DNA of 64,000 nucleotides from Halocaridina rubra (GCA_037179515.1 JAXCGZ010005666.1:192501-256500), one strand, 5' to 3'. Shown: positions 21,076-36,535, counted from the first letter of the stretch. Numbers and translations are program-made. Notes: generated by a model not told the origin, from the sequence alone.

Positions 21076-23731
21076 CTCTGTGTGCATCTGTGTGTGTTTG
21101 TGTGATTACCTAATTGTGACTACCTAATTGTGTTTACGGGAAAGAGCCCAAAGCTCGTATCTTCCCGTCTCCTCATCGGTTCCATTTTAAACTTAGTGAT
21201 ACTTATCATACCTGTCCTTAAAACTATGGATTGAGATAGCATTAACTACCTCCTCGCTTAGCCAATTCCAATTATCAACTACTCTTACACTGAAAAAGTA
21301 TTTCCTTACATCCTGCAAAGAAGTTTTCTTACAAAGCTTCAAACTATGACCTCTAGTTCTAGAGCCAGCCATATCAAAATATCGATCCCTATCCACTCTA
21401 TCATAACCATGAAGGAATTTAAAGACTGTCACCATATCCCCCCTCACTCTTCTAGCATCGAGTGATGGTAAGTCTAATTCCCTCAGCCTCTCATCATAAC
21501 TGAGATTGCGTATTTCTGGCACCAGTTTCGTGGCATGTCTTTGAACTTTTTCAAGCTTAGCTATGTGCTTTTTCAAGTGCGGATTCCAAAAGGGGGCTGC
21601 ATATTCCAGTTTTGGCCTCACATAGGTTACATAAATATTTCTGAACATTTCCTAGTCCATGTGCCTGAAGGCTACCCTTACATTTGATAAAAATGCATAT
21701 GCTGCCCTTACTATGCCATTTATATGTATTTCTGGAGACAAATCTGCCAGTATGTTTACTCCTAGATCTCTCTCATTTTCTGTCTCTTGAAGTTGTACTC
21801 CAGCCACCGAGTAGTCAAGCTTGGGCCTTCTTGCACTTGTACCCATTCTCATTACCTTACATTTTGAAGTATTGAATTTCATTAGCCACTTTTCTGACCA
21901 CTCATGCAGATTATTTAGATCCTCCTGAAGTTCTCTACCATTGTTCTCGTTTTTTACTTTCTTCACAATCTTTGCATCATCTGCATACATATTCATGAAT
22001 GAATTTACAGACTCTGGTAGGTCATTTACATATACAAGGAACAAAAGTGGCCTTAAAACTGAACCCTGTGGAACTCCACTACTAACTCTTCTCCATTCAG
22101 ACACTGAGTGTCTTACTCTAACCCTCTGTTCCCTTCCTTCTAAGTAAGTTTTTATCCATTCCAAAACATTTCCACCTATTCTAGTCATTGATTGCAGCTT
22201 CCTAATAAGTCTCCCATGTGGAACAGTGTCAAACGCTTTCTGGAAGTCTAGGAATATGCAATCTGCCCAGCCCTCTCTTTCCTGTAAGATTTGGCTTACC
22301 TCATCATAAAATTCTAATAAGTTTGTTACTGTTGATCTACCTTCTCTGAAGCCATGTTGCCTCACTGACAAAAAGTTGAAGGATTCCAAGTGAAGAGAGA
22401 TATGTTTCCTTAGTAGTTTCTCCATAACTTTGCAAACTATGCTGGTCAAGGAAACTGGTCTATAGTTCAGAGCCGTATCCCTCCTTCCCTTTTTGAAGAT
22501 AGGTATCACATTTGCTTATTTCCAGCATCTTGGAATCTCCCCCGACTCCAGTGACTCCTTAAATATGATACTTAGTGCCACTGATATTGTGTTTGCGCAT
22601 TTTTTAAGCACATATGGGGATATGTCATCAGGACCTGTTGCTTTATGAACATCTAAATCCATCAGCGCTTTGCATACCTCTGTGGCTGTAAGGTTGATGT
22701 TCTCTAATACCGGCCCTTGAGCTTCTATCACTGCAATCTGAGGGGGTGGGGTATTTTCTACTGTAAATACTGACTGAAACTCCTTGTTCAATTCTTTGCA
22801 GATCTCTTCATCCGTCTCAGTGATGCTTCCATCCGCTCTCTTTAGCCTTAAAACCTGCTCTTTTACCTTCAGTTTTCCTCTGATAAAGCTGTGTAAAAGC
22901 TTGGGATTTTCTTTAGCCTTCCTGGTGATGTCCCTCTCATAGTCTCTCTCTGCCTCTCTCCTTTTACTTAGGTAGTCATTTCTTGCTCTTTTGTAGGTTT
23001 GCCAGGCATTTATGTTTTTTCTCCTCCTATGCCTTTTCCAGCATTTGTCTCTCCACTCCTTAGCTCTTTTACACTCATTATCGAACCATTTCTCTCTGGC
23101 ATGAATTACACCTACTTTGGTGACAGGTATGCAGCAATCTACTATCTTCCCATATTTCTCACAAAAGATGTCATACATCTCTTGTACAGATTTGTTGTAA
23201 AATAAGGTTCTCCAATCAATAACTGCAAAAAGCTCATTCATTTTGATGTAATCTCCTTTCGGATAGTTCCTCCTCATGTCCTCAGTGCCTCTACTCTCAG
23301 GCAGAATATCTTCAATGATATACTCCATTAACAACACAGAGTGGTCACTCTTTCCAATTAGTGGTTCATACTCAATATTTTCAATATCCAACACATTATC
23401 TTTGAACACTAGATCAAGTAGTGATGGCTCATCTCCACCCCTGGCCCTTGTTGGTTCCATTACATGTTGGTGTAGGAAATTCCCTTGTACTCAATCTAGG
23501 AATCTTGCCCCGAATGAGTCCTCACCACTGTGTGGGTTAAGATTTATCCAATCTATCTCTTTATGATTAAAGTCTCCCATAATCAAAATCCTACATTTTT
23601 TTTCCCGTGCCATGTTAACAACTGAGTTTATGACTTCAATAGTACCTATATGACTTTCCTCATAAACTTCAAGCCTATTTTGGTTCCTTGGTGGGTTGTA
23701 TGCAACAGTTATTATAATGCTCTCTGACCCA

Positions 23732-23734
<3 letters not shown>
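21076..23734 (-). mobile_element. CR1-like LINE copy E, 5'-truncated
   Basis: Minus strand, from mid-endonuclease at 23734 (next to a (TG)n tract) to the family 3' end at 21104. Two 14-bp terminal units and a TG-rich tail follow (21076-21103). This is one of the younger copies. Confidence 0.9.
21193..23734 (-). pseudogene. CR1-like ORF2 of copy E, one frame with three nonsense changes
   Basis: A single reading frame runs through endonuclease end, RT and C-terminus. It is broken only by stops that sister copies lack: TGA in the phrase LDCVQG near 23488, TAA in CWKQAN near 22516, and TAG in HMDKEM near 21651. RT motifs are FLDFQKAFDTV, SSGVPQGSV and YADDAKI. The C-terminus ends HSFKDRYDKYH at 21193, as in all well-preserved copies. 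Confidence 0.88.

Positions 23735-23798
<64 letters not shown>
23735..23798 (+). repeat. (TG)n microsatellite between CR1 copies E and F
   Basis: A perfect run of about 32 TG units. It joins the truncated 5' end of copy E to the 3' end of copy F. On the coding strand it is the (CA)n tail of F. Confidence 0.97.
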
Positions 23799-23799
<1 letters not shown>

Positions 23800-24713
23800 T
23801 TACCTAATTGTGATTGTCTAATTGTGTTTACAGGAAAGAGCCCAAAGCTCGTATCTTCCTATCTCCTCATCGGTTCCATTTTGTACTTAGTGGTACTTAT
23901 CATACCTGTCCTTAAAACTATGGATTGAGTTAGAATTAACTACCTCCTCGCTTAGCCAATTCCAATTATCAAATACTCTTACACTTAAAAAAGTACTTTT
24001 TTACATCCTGCAAAGAAGTTTTCTTACGAAGATTCAAACTATGACATCTAGTTCTAGAAACAGCCATATCAAAATATCGATCCCTATCCACTTTATCATA
24101 ACCATAAAGGAATTTAAAGACTGTCACCATATCCCCCCTCAATCTTCTAGCTTCAAGTGATGGTAAGTCTAATTCCCTCAGCCTCTCATCAAAACTGAGA
24201 TTGTGTATTTCTGCCACCAGTTTTGTGGCATATCTTTGCACTTTTTCAAGCTTAGCTACATGCTTTTTCAAGTGCGGATAGTAAAAGGGGGCTGCATATT
24301 CAAGTTTTGGCCTCAGATAGGTTACATAAATATTTCTGAACATTTCCATTTCCATGTGCCTGAAGGCTGGCCATACATTTGATAAGAAAGCATATGTTGT
24401 CCTAACTATGCCATTGAGCAAAGCAGTCTCCTTATTGTTTCTTTTTTTTAAGTCGGCTACCCCCCAATTGGGGGAGACAGCCATGGTGCATAGATAGACT
24501 ATGCCATTTATATGTATTTCTAAGGACAAATCTGCCAGTATGATTACGCCTAGATCTCTCTCACTTTCTGTCTCTTAAAGTTGTACTCCTGCCACCGAGT
24601 AGTCAAGCTTGGGCCTTCTTGCACTTGCACCCATTCTCATTACCTTACATTCTAAAATACTGAATTTCATTAACCACTTTTCTAACCACTCATGGAGTGT
24701 GTGTATGTATGTG
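23799..24713 (-). mobile_element. CR1-like LINE copy F, 3' part, with an 82-bp insertion
   Basis: Contains the C-terminal region of ORF2 (LRPKLEYAAPFYYPHLKKHV, ELDLPSLEARRLRGDM) on the minus strand and two 14-bp terminal units at 23799. It is more diverged than E. The 5' end is truncated at ACCACTCATGGA next to a TG-rich stretch. An 82-bp plus-strand fragment of an RTE-type LINE 3' end interrupts it at 24416-24497. Confidence 0.87.
24416..24497 (+). mobile_element. 82-bp 3'-end fragment of the RTE-type LINE, with target duplication
   Basis: Matches the 3' end of the LINE at 35.1-36.8 kb, including GTCGGCTACCCCCCAATTGG and the pyrimidine run before it. It is flanked by the 11-bp duplication ACTATGCCATT (24405-24415 and 24498-24508). 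It is an extreme 5' truncation that keeps the 3' hairpin. Confidence 0.9.
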
Positions 24714-27700
24714 ATTACCTAATTGTGATTACCTAATTGTGTTTACGGGAAAGAGCCCAAAGCTCGTATCTTCCCTTCACCTTATCAGTTCCATTTTCTG
24801 CTTAGTGATACTTATCATAACTGTCCTTAAAACTATGGATTGAGATAGCATTAACTACCTCCTCGCTTAGCCAATTCCAATTATCAACTACTCTTACACT
24901 GAAAAAGTATTTCCTTACATCCTGCAAAGAAGTTTTCTTACAAAGCTTCAAACTATGACCTCTAGTTCTAGAGACAGCCATATCAAAATATCGATCCCTA
25001 TCCACTCTATCATAGCCATGAAGGAATATAAAGACTGTTACCATATCCCCCTCAATCTTCTAGCTTCGAGTGATGGTAAGTCTAATTCCCTCAGCCTCTC
25101 ATCATAACTGAGATTGCGTATTTCTGGCACCAGTTTCGGGGCATGTCTTTGAACTTTTTCAAGCTTAGCTATGTACTTTTTCAAGTGTGGATTCCAAAAG
25201 GGGGCTGCATATTCGAGTTTTGGCCTCACATAGGTTACATAAATATTTCTGAACATTTCCTTGTCCATGTACCTGAAGGCTACCCTTACATTTGATAAGA
25301 ATGCATATGCTGCCCTTACTATGCCATTTATATGTATTTCTGGAGACAAACCTGCCAGTATGCTTACTCCTAGATCTCTCTCATTTTCTGTCTCTTGAAG
25401 TTGTACTCCAGCCACCGACTAGTCAAGCTTGGGCCTTCTTGCACTTGTTCCCATTCTCATTACCTTACATTTTGAAGTATTGAATTTCATTAGCCACTTT
25501 TCTGACCACTCATGCAGACTATTTATATCTTCCTGAAGTTCTCTACCATTGTTCTCGTTTCCTACTTTTTTTCACAATCTTTGCATCATCCGCAAACATA
25601 TTCAAGAATGAATTTACAGACTCTGGTAGGTCATTTACATATACAAGGAACAAAAGTGGCCCTAAATCTGAACCCTGTGGAACTCCACTACTAACTCTTC
25701 TCCATTCAGACAATGAGTGTCTCTCTTTAACCCTCTGTTCCCTTCCTTCTAAGTAATATTTTATCCATTCCAAGACATTTCCACCTATTCTAGCCATTGC
25801 TTGCAGCTTCCTAATAAGTCTCCCATGTGGAACAGTGTCAAACGCTTTCTGGAAGTCTAGGAATATGCAATCTGCTCAGCCCTCTCTTTCCTGTAAGATT
25901 CGGCTTACCTCATCATAAAATTCTAATAAGTTTGTTACTGTTGATCTACCTTCTCTGAAGCCATGTTGCCTCACTGACAAAAAGTTGAAGGATTCCAAGT
26001 GAAGAGAGATATGTTTCCTTAGTAGTTTCTCCATAACTTTACAAACTATTCTGGTCAAGGAAATTGGTCTATAGTTCAGAGCCGTATCCCTCCTTCCCTT
26101 TTTGAAGATAGGTATCACATTTGCATGTTTCCAGCATGTTGGAATCTCCCCTGACTCCAGTGACTTTTTAAATATGATACTTAGTGCCACTGATATTGAG
26201 TTTGTGCATTTTTTAAGTACATGAGGGGATATATCATCAGGACCTGTATCTTTATGAACATTTAACTCCATCAGTGCTTTGCATACCTCTGTGGCTGTAA
26301 GCTTGATGTTCTCTAATACCGGACCCTTGAGCTTCTATCTCTGCAATCTGAGGGGGTGGGGTATTTTCTACTGTAAATACTGACTGAAACTCCAGGTTCA
26401 ATTCTTTGCTGATCTCTTCATCTGTCTCAGTGATGCTTCCATCCGCTCTCTTTAGCCTTAAAACCTGCTCTTTTACCTTCAGTTTTCCTCTGATAAAGCT
26501 GTGGAAAAGCTTGGGATTTTCTTTAGCCTTCCTGGTGATGTCCCTCTCATAGTCTCTCACTGCCTCTGTCCTTTTACTTAGGTAGTCATTTCTTGCTCTT
26601 TAGTATGTTTGCCAGGCTTTTATGTTTTTTGTCCTCCTATGCCTATTCCAGCATTTGTCTCTCCACTCCTTAGCTCTTTTACACTCATTATCGAACCATT
26701 TCTCTTTGGCATGAATTACACCTACTTTGGTGACAGGTATGCAGCAATCTACTATCTTCCCATATTTCTCACAAAAGATGTCATGCATTTCTTGTACAGA
26801 TTTGTTGTAAAATAAGGCTCTCCAGTCAATAACTGCAAAAAGCTCATTCATTTTGATGTAATCTCCTTTTGGTTAGTTCCTCCTCATGTCCTCAGTGCCT
26901 CTACTCTCAGGCAGAATATCTTCAATGATATACCCCATCAACAACACACAGTGAGCGCTCTTTCCAATTGGTGATTCATGCTCAATTTTTTCAATATCCA
27001 ACACATTTTCTGTGAATACTAGATCAAGTAGTGATGGCTCATCCCCACAACCGGCCCTCGTTGGTTCCATTACATGTTGGTGTAGGGAATTCCCTTGTAC
27101 GCAATCTAGGAATCTTGCCCCGAATGAGTCCTCACCACTTTGTGGGTCAAGATTTATCCAATCTATCTCTTTATGATTAAAATCTCCCATAATCAAAATC
27201 CTACATTTTCTCTCCCGTGCCATGTTAACAACTGAGTTTATGACTTCAATAGTACCTATATGACTTTCCTCATAAACTTCTAGCCTATTCTGGTTCCTTG
27301 GTAGGTTATATACAACAGCTATTATAATGCTCTCTGACCCAGTATTTATGCGAGCATCAAGAAATTCCTTGAACTCACTTTCTATAGCCAAGTTTATTTC
27401 TTCAACTTGAATCCTTTCACTTATGAGCAGTGCTATCCCTCCACCAGTTCTCTCAGATTTTTCAACCATTAATATTCTGAAGCCCTTAGGAAAAACTGTG
27501 ACACTGTTTATGTCCTCACTCAACTTAGTCTCTGTAATTGCTACTATATCTGCCTTACTGTTGTGAATCCTATCTTTTAATTATACTGCCTTACCAGCTA
27601 ATCCATCAGCATTTGTGTATAACAATCTTAATGAGGCCCAAACCCCTGATCTTTTGTCATTATCTTCTTTATCTCCCCTTTGTCTGGAAGAACTCTGAAA

Positions 27701-27826
27701 TGAAAATTTTTCTTCTCCCCTTCATTTCTTTCTTCATTTAACCTTCTTGCCTCTTGCAACAAGTTTTTGATCTTTCCCATCTCTTCCTGTGTTCTATATC
27801 GTCTAATGAACACTTCTTTGAATTCT
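24714..27826 (-). mobile_element. CR1-like LINE copy G, ORF1 end to 3' terminus
   Basis: Starts on the minus strand at 27826 within ORF1 (EFKEVFIRRYRTQEEMGK). It runs through endonuclease and RT to the 3' end at 24716, with two 14-bp terminal units and a TG-rich tail (24697-24713). Its 5' end directly abuts the TG run that ends copy H. Confidence 0.9.
24802..27630 (-). pseudogene. CR1-like ORF2 of copy G, several frameshifts
   Basis: Readable pieces in order are: endonuclease start and core (27523-26873: MSEDINSVTVFPKG, IMGDFNHKEIDWINLD), linker (26851-26600 and 26560-26252), RT start (26271-25876: DTGPDDISPHVLKKC, FREGRSTVTNL), RT centre (25797-25543: SSGVPQGSDLGPLLFLVYVN, FADDAKI), and C-terminus (25415-25038 and 25044-24802). 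At least five frame breaks or stops separate them. The order matches intact CR1 ORF2. Confidence 0.86.
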
Positions 27827-27843
27827 TGTGTGTGTGTGTGTGT
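27827..27843 (+). repeat. Short (TG)n tract between CR1 copies G and H
   Basis: About eight TG units link the 5' truncation of copy G to the 3' end of copy H. Confidence 0.9.
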
Positions 27844-27937
27844 ACTTACCTAATTGTGCGTACCTAATTGTGTTTACAGGAAAGAGCCCAAAACTTGTAT
27901 CTGCCCGTCTGCTGATCGGTTCCATTTTATACCTAGT
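27844..27937 (-). mobile_element. CR1-like LINE copy H, 3' end only (~94 bp)
   Basis: Carries two terminal units (ACCTAATTGTG twice), the stem-loop region (AGGAAAGAGCCCAAAACTTG) and CGGTTCCATTTTATACCTAG. It is truncated right at the end of the 3' UTR, next to a TGTGTG run and the 3' end of copy I. Confidence 0.85.
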
Positions 27938-29993
27938 GTGTGTGATTACCTAATTGTGGTTACCTAATTGTGTTTACGGGAAAGAGCCCAAAGCTCGTAT
28001 CTTCCCGTCTCCTCATCGGTTCCATTTTATCTTAGTGATACTTATCATACCTGTCCTTAAAACTATGGATTGAGATAGCATTAACTACCTCCTCGCTTAG
28101 CCAATTCCAATTATCAACTACTCTTACACTGAAAAAGTATTTCCTTACATCCTGCAAAGAAGTTTTCTTACGAAGCTTCAAACTATGACCTCTAGTTCTA
28201 GAGCCAGCCATATCAAAATATCGATCCCTATCCACTCTATCATAACCATGAAGGAATTTAAAGACTGTCACCATATCCCCCCTCACTCTTCTAGCTTCCA
28301 GTGATGGTAAGTCTAATTCCCTCAGCCTCTCATCATAACTGATATTGCGTATTTCTGGCACCAGATTCGTGGCATGTCTTTGAACTTTTTCAAGTTTAGC
28401 TATGTGCTTTTTCAAGTGCGGATTCCAAAAGGGGGCTGCATATTCGAGTTTTGGCCTCGCATAGGTTACATAAATATTTCTGAACATTTCCTTGTCCATG
28501 TGCCTGAAGGCTACCCTTACATTTGATAAGAATGCATATGCTGCCCTTACTATGCCATTTATATGTATTTCTGGAGACAAATCTGCCAATATGTTTACTC
28601 CTAGATCTCTCTCATTTTCTGTCTCTTGAAGTTGTACTCCAGCCACCGAGTAGTCAAGCTTGGGCCTTCTTGCACTTGTACCCATTCTCATTACCTTACA
28701 TTTTGAAGTACTGAATTTCATTAGCCACTTTTCTGACCACTCATGCAGATTATTTAGATCCTCCTGAAGTTCTCTACCATTGTTCTCGTTTTTTACTTTC
28801 TTCACAATCTTTGCATCATCTGCATACATATTCATGAATGAATTTACAGACTCTGGCAGGTCATTTACATATACAAGGAACAAAAGTGGCCCTAAAACTG
28901 AACCCTGTAGAACTCCACTACCAACTCTTCTCCATTCAGACACTAAGTGTCTTACTCTAACCCTCTGTTCCCTTCCTTCTAAGTAAGTTTTTATCCATTC
29001 CAAAACATTTCCACCTATTCTAGCCATTGATTGCAGCTTCCTAATAAGTCTCCCATGTGGAACAGTGTCAAACGCTTTCTGGAAGTCTAGGAATATGCTA
29101 TCTGCCCAGCCCTCTCTTTCCTGTAAGATTTGGCTTGCCTCATCATAAAATTCTATTAAGTTTGTTACTGTTGATCTACCTTCTCTGAAGCCATGTTGCC
29201 TCACTGACAAAAAGTTGAAGGATTCCAAGTGAAGAGAGATATGTTTCCTTCGTAGTTTCTCCATAACTTTGCAAACTATGCTGGTCAAGGAAACTGGTCT
29301 ATTGTTCAGAGCCGTATCCCTCCTTCCCTTTTTGAAGATAGGTATCACATTTGCTTGTTTCCAGCATCTTGGAATCTCCCCCGACTCCAGTGACTCCTTA
29401 AATATGATACTTAGTGCCACTGATATTGTGTTTGCGCATTTTTTAAGCACATAAGGGGATATGTCATCAGGACCTGTAGCTTTATGAACATCTAAATCCA
29501 TCAGTGCTTTGCATACCTCTGTGGCTGTAAGGTTGATGTTCTCTAATACCGGCCCTTGAGCTTCTATCACTGCAATCTGAGGGGGTGGGGTATTTTCTAC
29601 TGTAAATACTGACTGAAACTCCTTGTTCAATTCTTTGCAGATCTCTTCATCCGTCTCAGTGATGCTTCCATCCGCTCTCTTTAGCCTTAAAACCTGCTCT
29701 TTTACCTTCAGTTTTCCTCTGATAAAGCTGTGTAAAAGCTTGGGATTTTCTTTAGCCTTCCTGGTGATGTCCCTCTCATAGTCTCTCTCTGCCTCTCTCC
29801 TTTTACTTAGGTAGTCATTTCTTGCTCTTTTGTAGGTTTGCCAGGCATTTATGTTTTTTCTCCTCCTATACCTTTTCCAGCATTTGTCTCTCCACTCCTT
29901 AGCTCTTTTACACCCATTATCGAACCATTTCTCTCTGGCATGAATTACACCTACTTTGGTGACAGGTATGCAGCAATCTACTATCTTCCCATA
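27938..29993 (-). mobile_element. CR1-like LINE copy I, 5'-truncated, RT region open
   Basis: Minus strand, from the linker after the endonuclease (29993, ATATGGGAAGATAG read on the minus strand) to two terminal units at 27944. A TGTGTG stretch lies at each end. It is very similar to copies E, K and L and belongs to the young group. Confidence 0.9.
28032..29992 (-). CDS. CR1-like ORF2 fragment of copy I (linker, RT, C-terminus), uninterrupted
   Basis: I see no stop from the truncated 5' end to TAA at 28032, about 650 codons. There is no ATG near the 5' end because the endonuclease half is missing. Motifs: PVSLTSIVCKVMEKL, FREGRSTVTNLIEFYDE, FLDFQKAFDTV, MYADDAKI, and [20 protein letters not shown]. 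The motif B region reads GSGVLQGSV in place of SSGVPQGSV, so one conserved proline is changed. The open frame reflects youth, not function. Confidence 0.8.
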
Positions 29994-30014
29994 TGTGTGT
30001 GTGTGTGTGTATAT
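29994..30014 (+). repeat. Short TG-rich tract between CR1 copies I and J
   Basis: About nine GT units followed by ATATG link the 5' end of copy I to the 3' end of copy J. Confidence 0.85.
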
Positions 30015-30986
<972 letters not shown>

Positions 30987-32964
30987 GGAGGCGTACATCC
31001 CCTCTTCTACAAAAAGTTTCTCTCCCCCTAAAGCTTGGTTTGACCATGCCTGCTCCATGGCTATTCAGGTTAGGAATCGGGCTCACCGATCTAACCAAGC
31101 CTCTCCTTCTGATTTAACTCACTCTGCTTTTATTATAGTTAGGAATCGCTGTACTGCTCAGATTCGAAGGTCTAAGGCTTCCTTTATAAGAAGGAAAGTT
31201 GATGACCTTAACTCCTCTCCCACTGACAAATGCTTCTGGTCCTTAGCCAAAAACCTCTCCAAAAACTTCTGTAACTCAAGCTTTCCCCCCCTCATTCGTT
31301 CTGATGGTTCTATAGCTTGCTCTCCCACTGACAATGCCACTCTCTCTTTGTCTCTCATTTTTCTGCCAACTCTTCTATCAATGATTCCAGTGCACCTGTT
31401 CCTCAGTCTTTACCCCCTCTTTAACCCCATGCCCTCCCTTATCCTTTCTTCACGCAAAGTTCACAAGGTTCTTTGCTCGCTAAAGACAAACAAGGCATCT
31501 GGTCCTGATGGTATCCCTGCAAGGTTCCTTAATGTGTTTGCAGATGAACTGGCTCCCGTGCTCTGCCGTCTTTTTCGCCTAATTCTGTCAACCAGTATCT
31601 ATCCTTCATCTTGGAAACATGCTCTAGTTCAACCTGTTCCTAAGAAGGGTGACCGCTCTATTCCTCCTAACTACCGACCTATTGCCCCAACCTCTTCAAT
31701 TGCTGAAGTTTTCAAAACTTTGCTCAATTCTCACTTCTTGAAACGTCTTAAGTCTAATTCACTTCTCTCCGATCACCAGTACGGCTTCCGCAAGGCAAGA
31801 TCCACTGGTGATCTCCTGTCCTATCTTACTCATGTATGGTCATCTTCTCTGAGGAACTATGGGGAATTCTTTGTCGTCGCCCTTGATATCTCTAAGGCTT
31901 TTGACAGAGTCTGGCACAAGGCTCTGTTGGCCTCCCTGTCTATGGCTTTACCCCTTATTTCTGTTCTCTGATTTCCAGTTTTCTTACTGACCATATGTTG
32001 TTGATGGTGCGACATCTAGCCCTTTCTCTGTTACCAGGGGTGTTCAACAGGGCTCTGTTCTTTCACCAACTCTGTTCCTTGTCTTCATCAATGATCTTCT
32101 AAAATCCCCATTTTCCTCTCATCTTCATGCCTTTGCTGATGATTCTACCCTTCACTTTTCCTCTGCCTTTTCTTCACAACCTTCATCTGCTACTAGTAAT
32201 CAATCTCGGATCACTCTTTCTTCTATTTTTAACTCCGATTTGCAGAGAGTATCTGAGTGGGGCACTCAAAATTTAGTTAAATTTAATGCCTCCAAGATGC
32301 AGTTTCTGGCTATCTCTTTATCTTCTTCTCCTCCTGATAACCCTATTGTCTTCGAAACTAATGAAATTTACCCTCTTAACTCTATCAACATATTAGGAAT
32401 CCATATAGCCTCTAACTTGTCTTGGAGGAATCACATAATCCAATTTTCTAAATCTTCATCCAAAAAATTGGGGGTTTTGTTTCGTTTTCGTCATTACTTT
32501 TCCTCTTTGCAGTTACTTAAAATTTACAAAGGTCTTATCCGTCCCTGCTAATAATACTGCTCACACGTCTGGGGTACTTCTTCCTTTACTTATCTTCTTG
32601 ATAGGGTTGAATCTAAGGCAGTCAGACTCATTAATGATCCATCTCTTACTTCTAACCTGGATTGTGTCTCTCTTCGCCGTAAGTATCTTCTCTTTCGCTT
32701 TTCTATCGCTACTACTTCCATCGCTGCTCTGATGAGTTGGCGAGTTGCATCCCTCCCCCACTGTCGAGGCCGCGTAACACTCGCCAAGCGGCCTCATCTC
32801 ACAGGTACTGTGTGGATATTTGTAGGTCGCAGATTGGTCGGTGCAGCAACTGCTTCTTTCCTTCTACCTCCAAACTCTGGAACTCTCTTCCTCCTTCTGT
32901 CTTTCCTAATTCTCATGACCTTTCATCCTTCAAAAAGCAGATCTATCGTCATCTCAGAGCCTAG
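30987..32964 (+). pseudogene. Jockey-superfamily LINE ORF2 remnant (RT and C-terminus)
   Basis: Open from about 30987 to 31971 with [46 protein letters not shown] and [18 protein letters not shown] (motif A). A frameshift near 31945 follows. Motif B (GVQQGSVLSPTLFLVFINDL) and the catalytic box (FADDSTL, near 32130) are readable in other frames. From 32240 a frame gives VSEWGTQNLVKFNASK. Two stops at about 32549-32554 replace residues before YCSHVWG, and the end (LWNSLPPSVFP, SFKKQIYRHLRA) closes at 32964. The clade within the superfamily is uncertain. Confidence 0.85.
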
Positions 32965-33179
32965 TCCTCCATATCTTTGGGTCCTATGTACTTTACTGTT
33001 TTTTTCTGTCTGTCCTTTTCCTTTGTGTGACATTGCCTCATCTCTGCCTGGTCCTTAACCTTTTTCTTTTCCTTCGTCTTGGTATTTTCTCGTTCCCGGG
33101 CCTTTATTAATGAGGGCAGTTTCTGCCTGTCCCGGTGTCACACTAAAAATAAATAAATAAATAAATTAATAAAATAAAA

Positions 33180-33182
<3 letters not shown>
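30987..33182 (+). mobile_element. Jockey-superfamily LINE, 5'-truncated
   Basis: Lies between two (TA)n arrays. It begins within the region before RT, contains RT and the C-terminal domain, then a 3' UTR of about 220 bp. It ends in an (AAATA)n-like tail (AAATAAATAAATAAATAAAT) that runs into (TA)n. It is unrelated in sequence to the CR1 copies around it. Confidence 0.85.

Positions 33183-33249
<67 letters not shown>
33183..33249. repeat. (TA)n array
   Basis: TA repeats directly after the A-rich tail of the jockey-type LINE. Confidence 0.95.

Positions 33250-34989
<1,740 letters not shown>

Positions 34990-35066
<77 letters not shown>
34990..35066. repeat. (TA)n array at the 5' junction of the RTE-type LINE
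   Basis: About 75 bp of TA repeats ending exactly where LINE homology starts. Confidence 0.95.
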
Positions 35067-35069
<3 letters not shown>

Positions 35070-35076
35070 CTTCTTA

Positions 35077-36535
35077 ATGGATGGTGTGAGAGCAAAGACG
35101 TTGAAGGAAGGGGGTGTGACTGTATTGGAATGGTTAGTGATAGTGTTTAATATATGCTTTATGTTGTCAATGGTGCAAGTGGAATGGGTGATTGTTTGTA
35201 TAGTGCCCCTATATAAAGGTAAGGTAGATGTGTATGTATACAGTAATTTTAGGGGTATAAGTTTGTTGAGTGTGGTAGGAAAAGTGTACGGTTGGATACT
35301 GATTAATAGCATTAGGGATAAGACAGAAAATGTGATCGTGGAAGTGCAGAGTGATTTTAGGAGAGGTAGAGTTGTATAGATCAGAATTTTATAGTTAGGC
35401 AGTTATGTGAGAAATATTTAGCAAAAGGTAAGGATGTGTATTTTGCATTTTTGGATCTGGAGAAAGCGTATGATAGAGTTGATAGAGAGGCAATGTGGAA
35501 TGTTTTGAGGTTATATGGAATTAATGGTAGACTGTTACAAGCAGAGAAGAGTTTGTATGAGGGCAGTAGAGCTTGTGTGTAGGGAATGAAGTGAGTGAGT
35601 GGTGTCCAGTGAGTGTGGGACTGAGACAGGGATGTGTGATGTCACCATGGCTGTTCAATATGCATATTGATGGAGTCGTAAGGGAGGTGAATGAGCGAGT
35701 GCGTGGTCGAGGTTTGAGAATGGTGGATGGGGATGATAACGAGTGGGAGCCGAATCAGTTGCTATTTGCAAATGATACTGTGGTGGTGGCAGAATTAGAG
35801 GAGAAGCTGTGTCAGTTAGTGTCAGAATTTGGAATGGTGTGTGAGAGATGGGAGTTGCAAGTGAATGTGGGAAAGAGTAAGGTTATGAGGTGTACAAGAC
35901 ATGAGGATGGTGCTGAACTGAATGTTGTGTTGAATGGAGAGACACTTGAGGAAGTTGATAAATTTAAGTATTTAGGCTCGGTTATAGCTGCAAATGATGG
36001 AGTGGAAGCAGATGTGTGTCACAGAGTTAATGAAGGATGTAAAGTGTTAGGTGCGTTGAAAGGAGTGATGAAGAATAGATGGTTGGAAATGAATGTTAAG
36101 AGAGTCTTGTATGAGAAAGTGGTTGTGCCACCTGTGATATATGGGTCAGAGTTAAGGGGTATGAAAGTAAGTGAGAGACGGAAACTAAATGTGTTTGAGA
36201 TGAAATGCCTAAGGAGTATGATTGGTGTATCTCGGTTGGATAGGGTTAGGAATGAAGTGGTGAGAGCAAGAACGGGTGTGAGGAGAGAATTGGCAGCCAG
36301 AGTAGATATGAATGTTCTGATATGGATTGGTGATATGGAGAGGATGGATGATGAAAGACTGCTGAAAAAGGTGATGAATACGAGAGTTGATGGGAGAAAT
36401 GCTAGAGGGAGGCCTAGGTTTGGGTGGATGGATGGAGTAAGGAGAGCCCTGAATGATAGGAGGATGGATGTGAAGGAAGCAAGTGAGCTTGCTAGGAATA
36501 GGAATGAGTGGAGAGCGATTGTGACGCAGCTCTGA
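35077..36535 (+). pseudogene. RTE-type LINE RT remnant
   Basis: The first part (35077-35379) reads CIVPLYKGKVDVY, NFRGISLLSVVGKVYGWILI and VQSDFRRGR. A frameshift follows, then VYFAFLDLEKAYDRVDREAM (motif A) near 35440-35490. Another shift precedes the 320-residue frame 35573-36535, which has VGLRQGCVMSPWLFNMHIDG (motif B) and the C-terminal region (FKYLGSVIAAND, ARGRPRFGWMDGVRRAL). The catalytic box is FANDTV, not FADDTV, so the first aspartate is lost. RT and C-terminal style place it in or near the RTE group. It is inactive. Confidence 0.83.

Noticed and set aside
21941..22147. Plus-strand open frames opposite the minus-strand CR1 RT (the same peptide appears opposite several copies)
   Set aside because: They mirror the coding strand of the LINE and recur only because the copies are similar.
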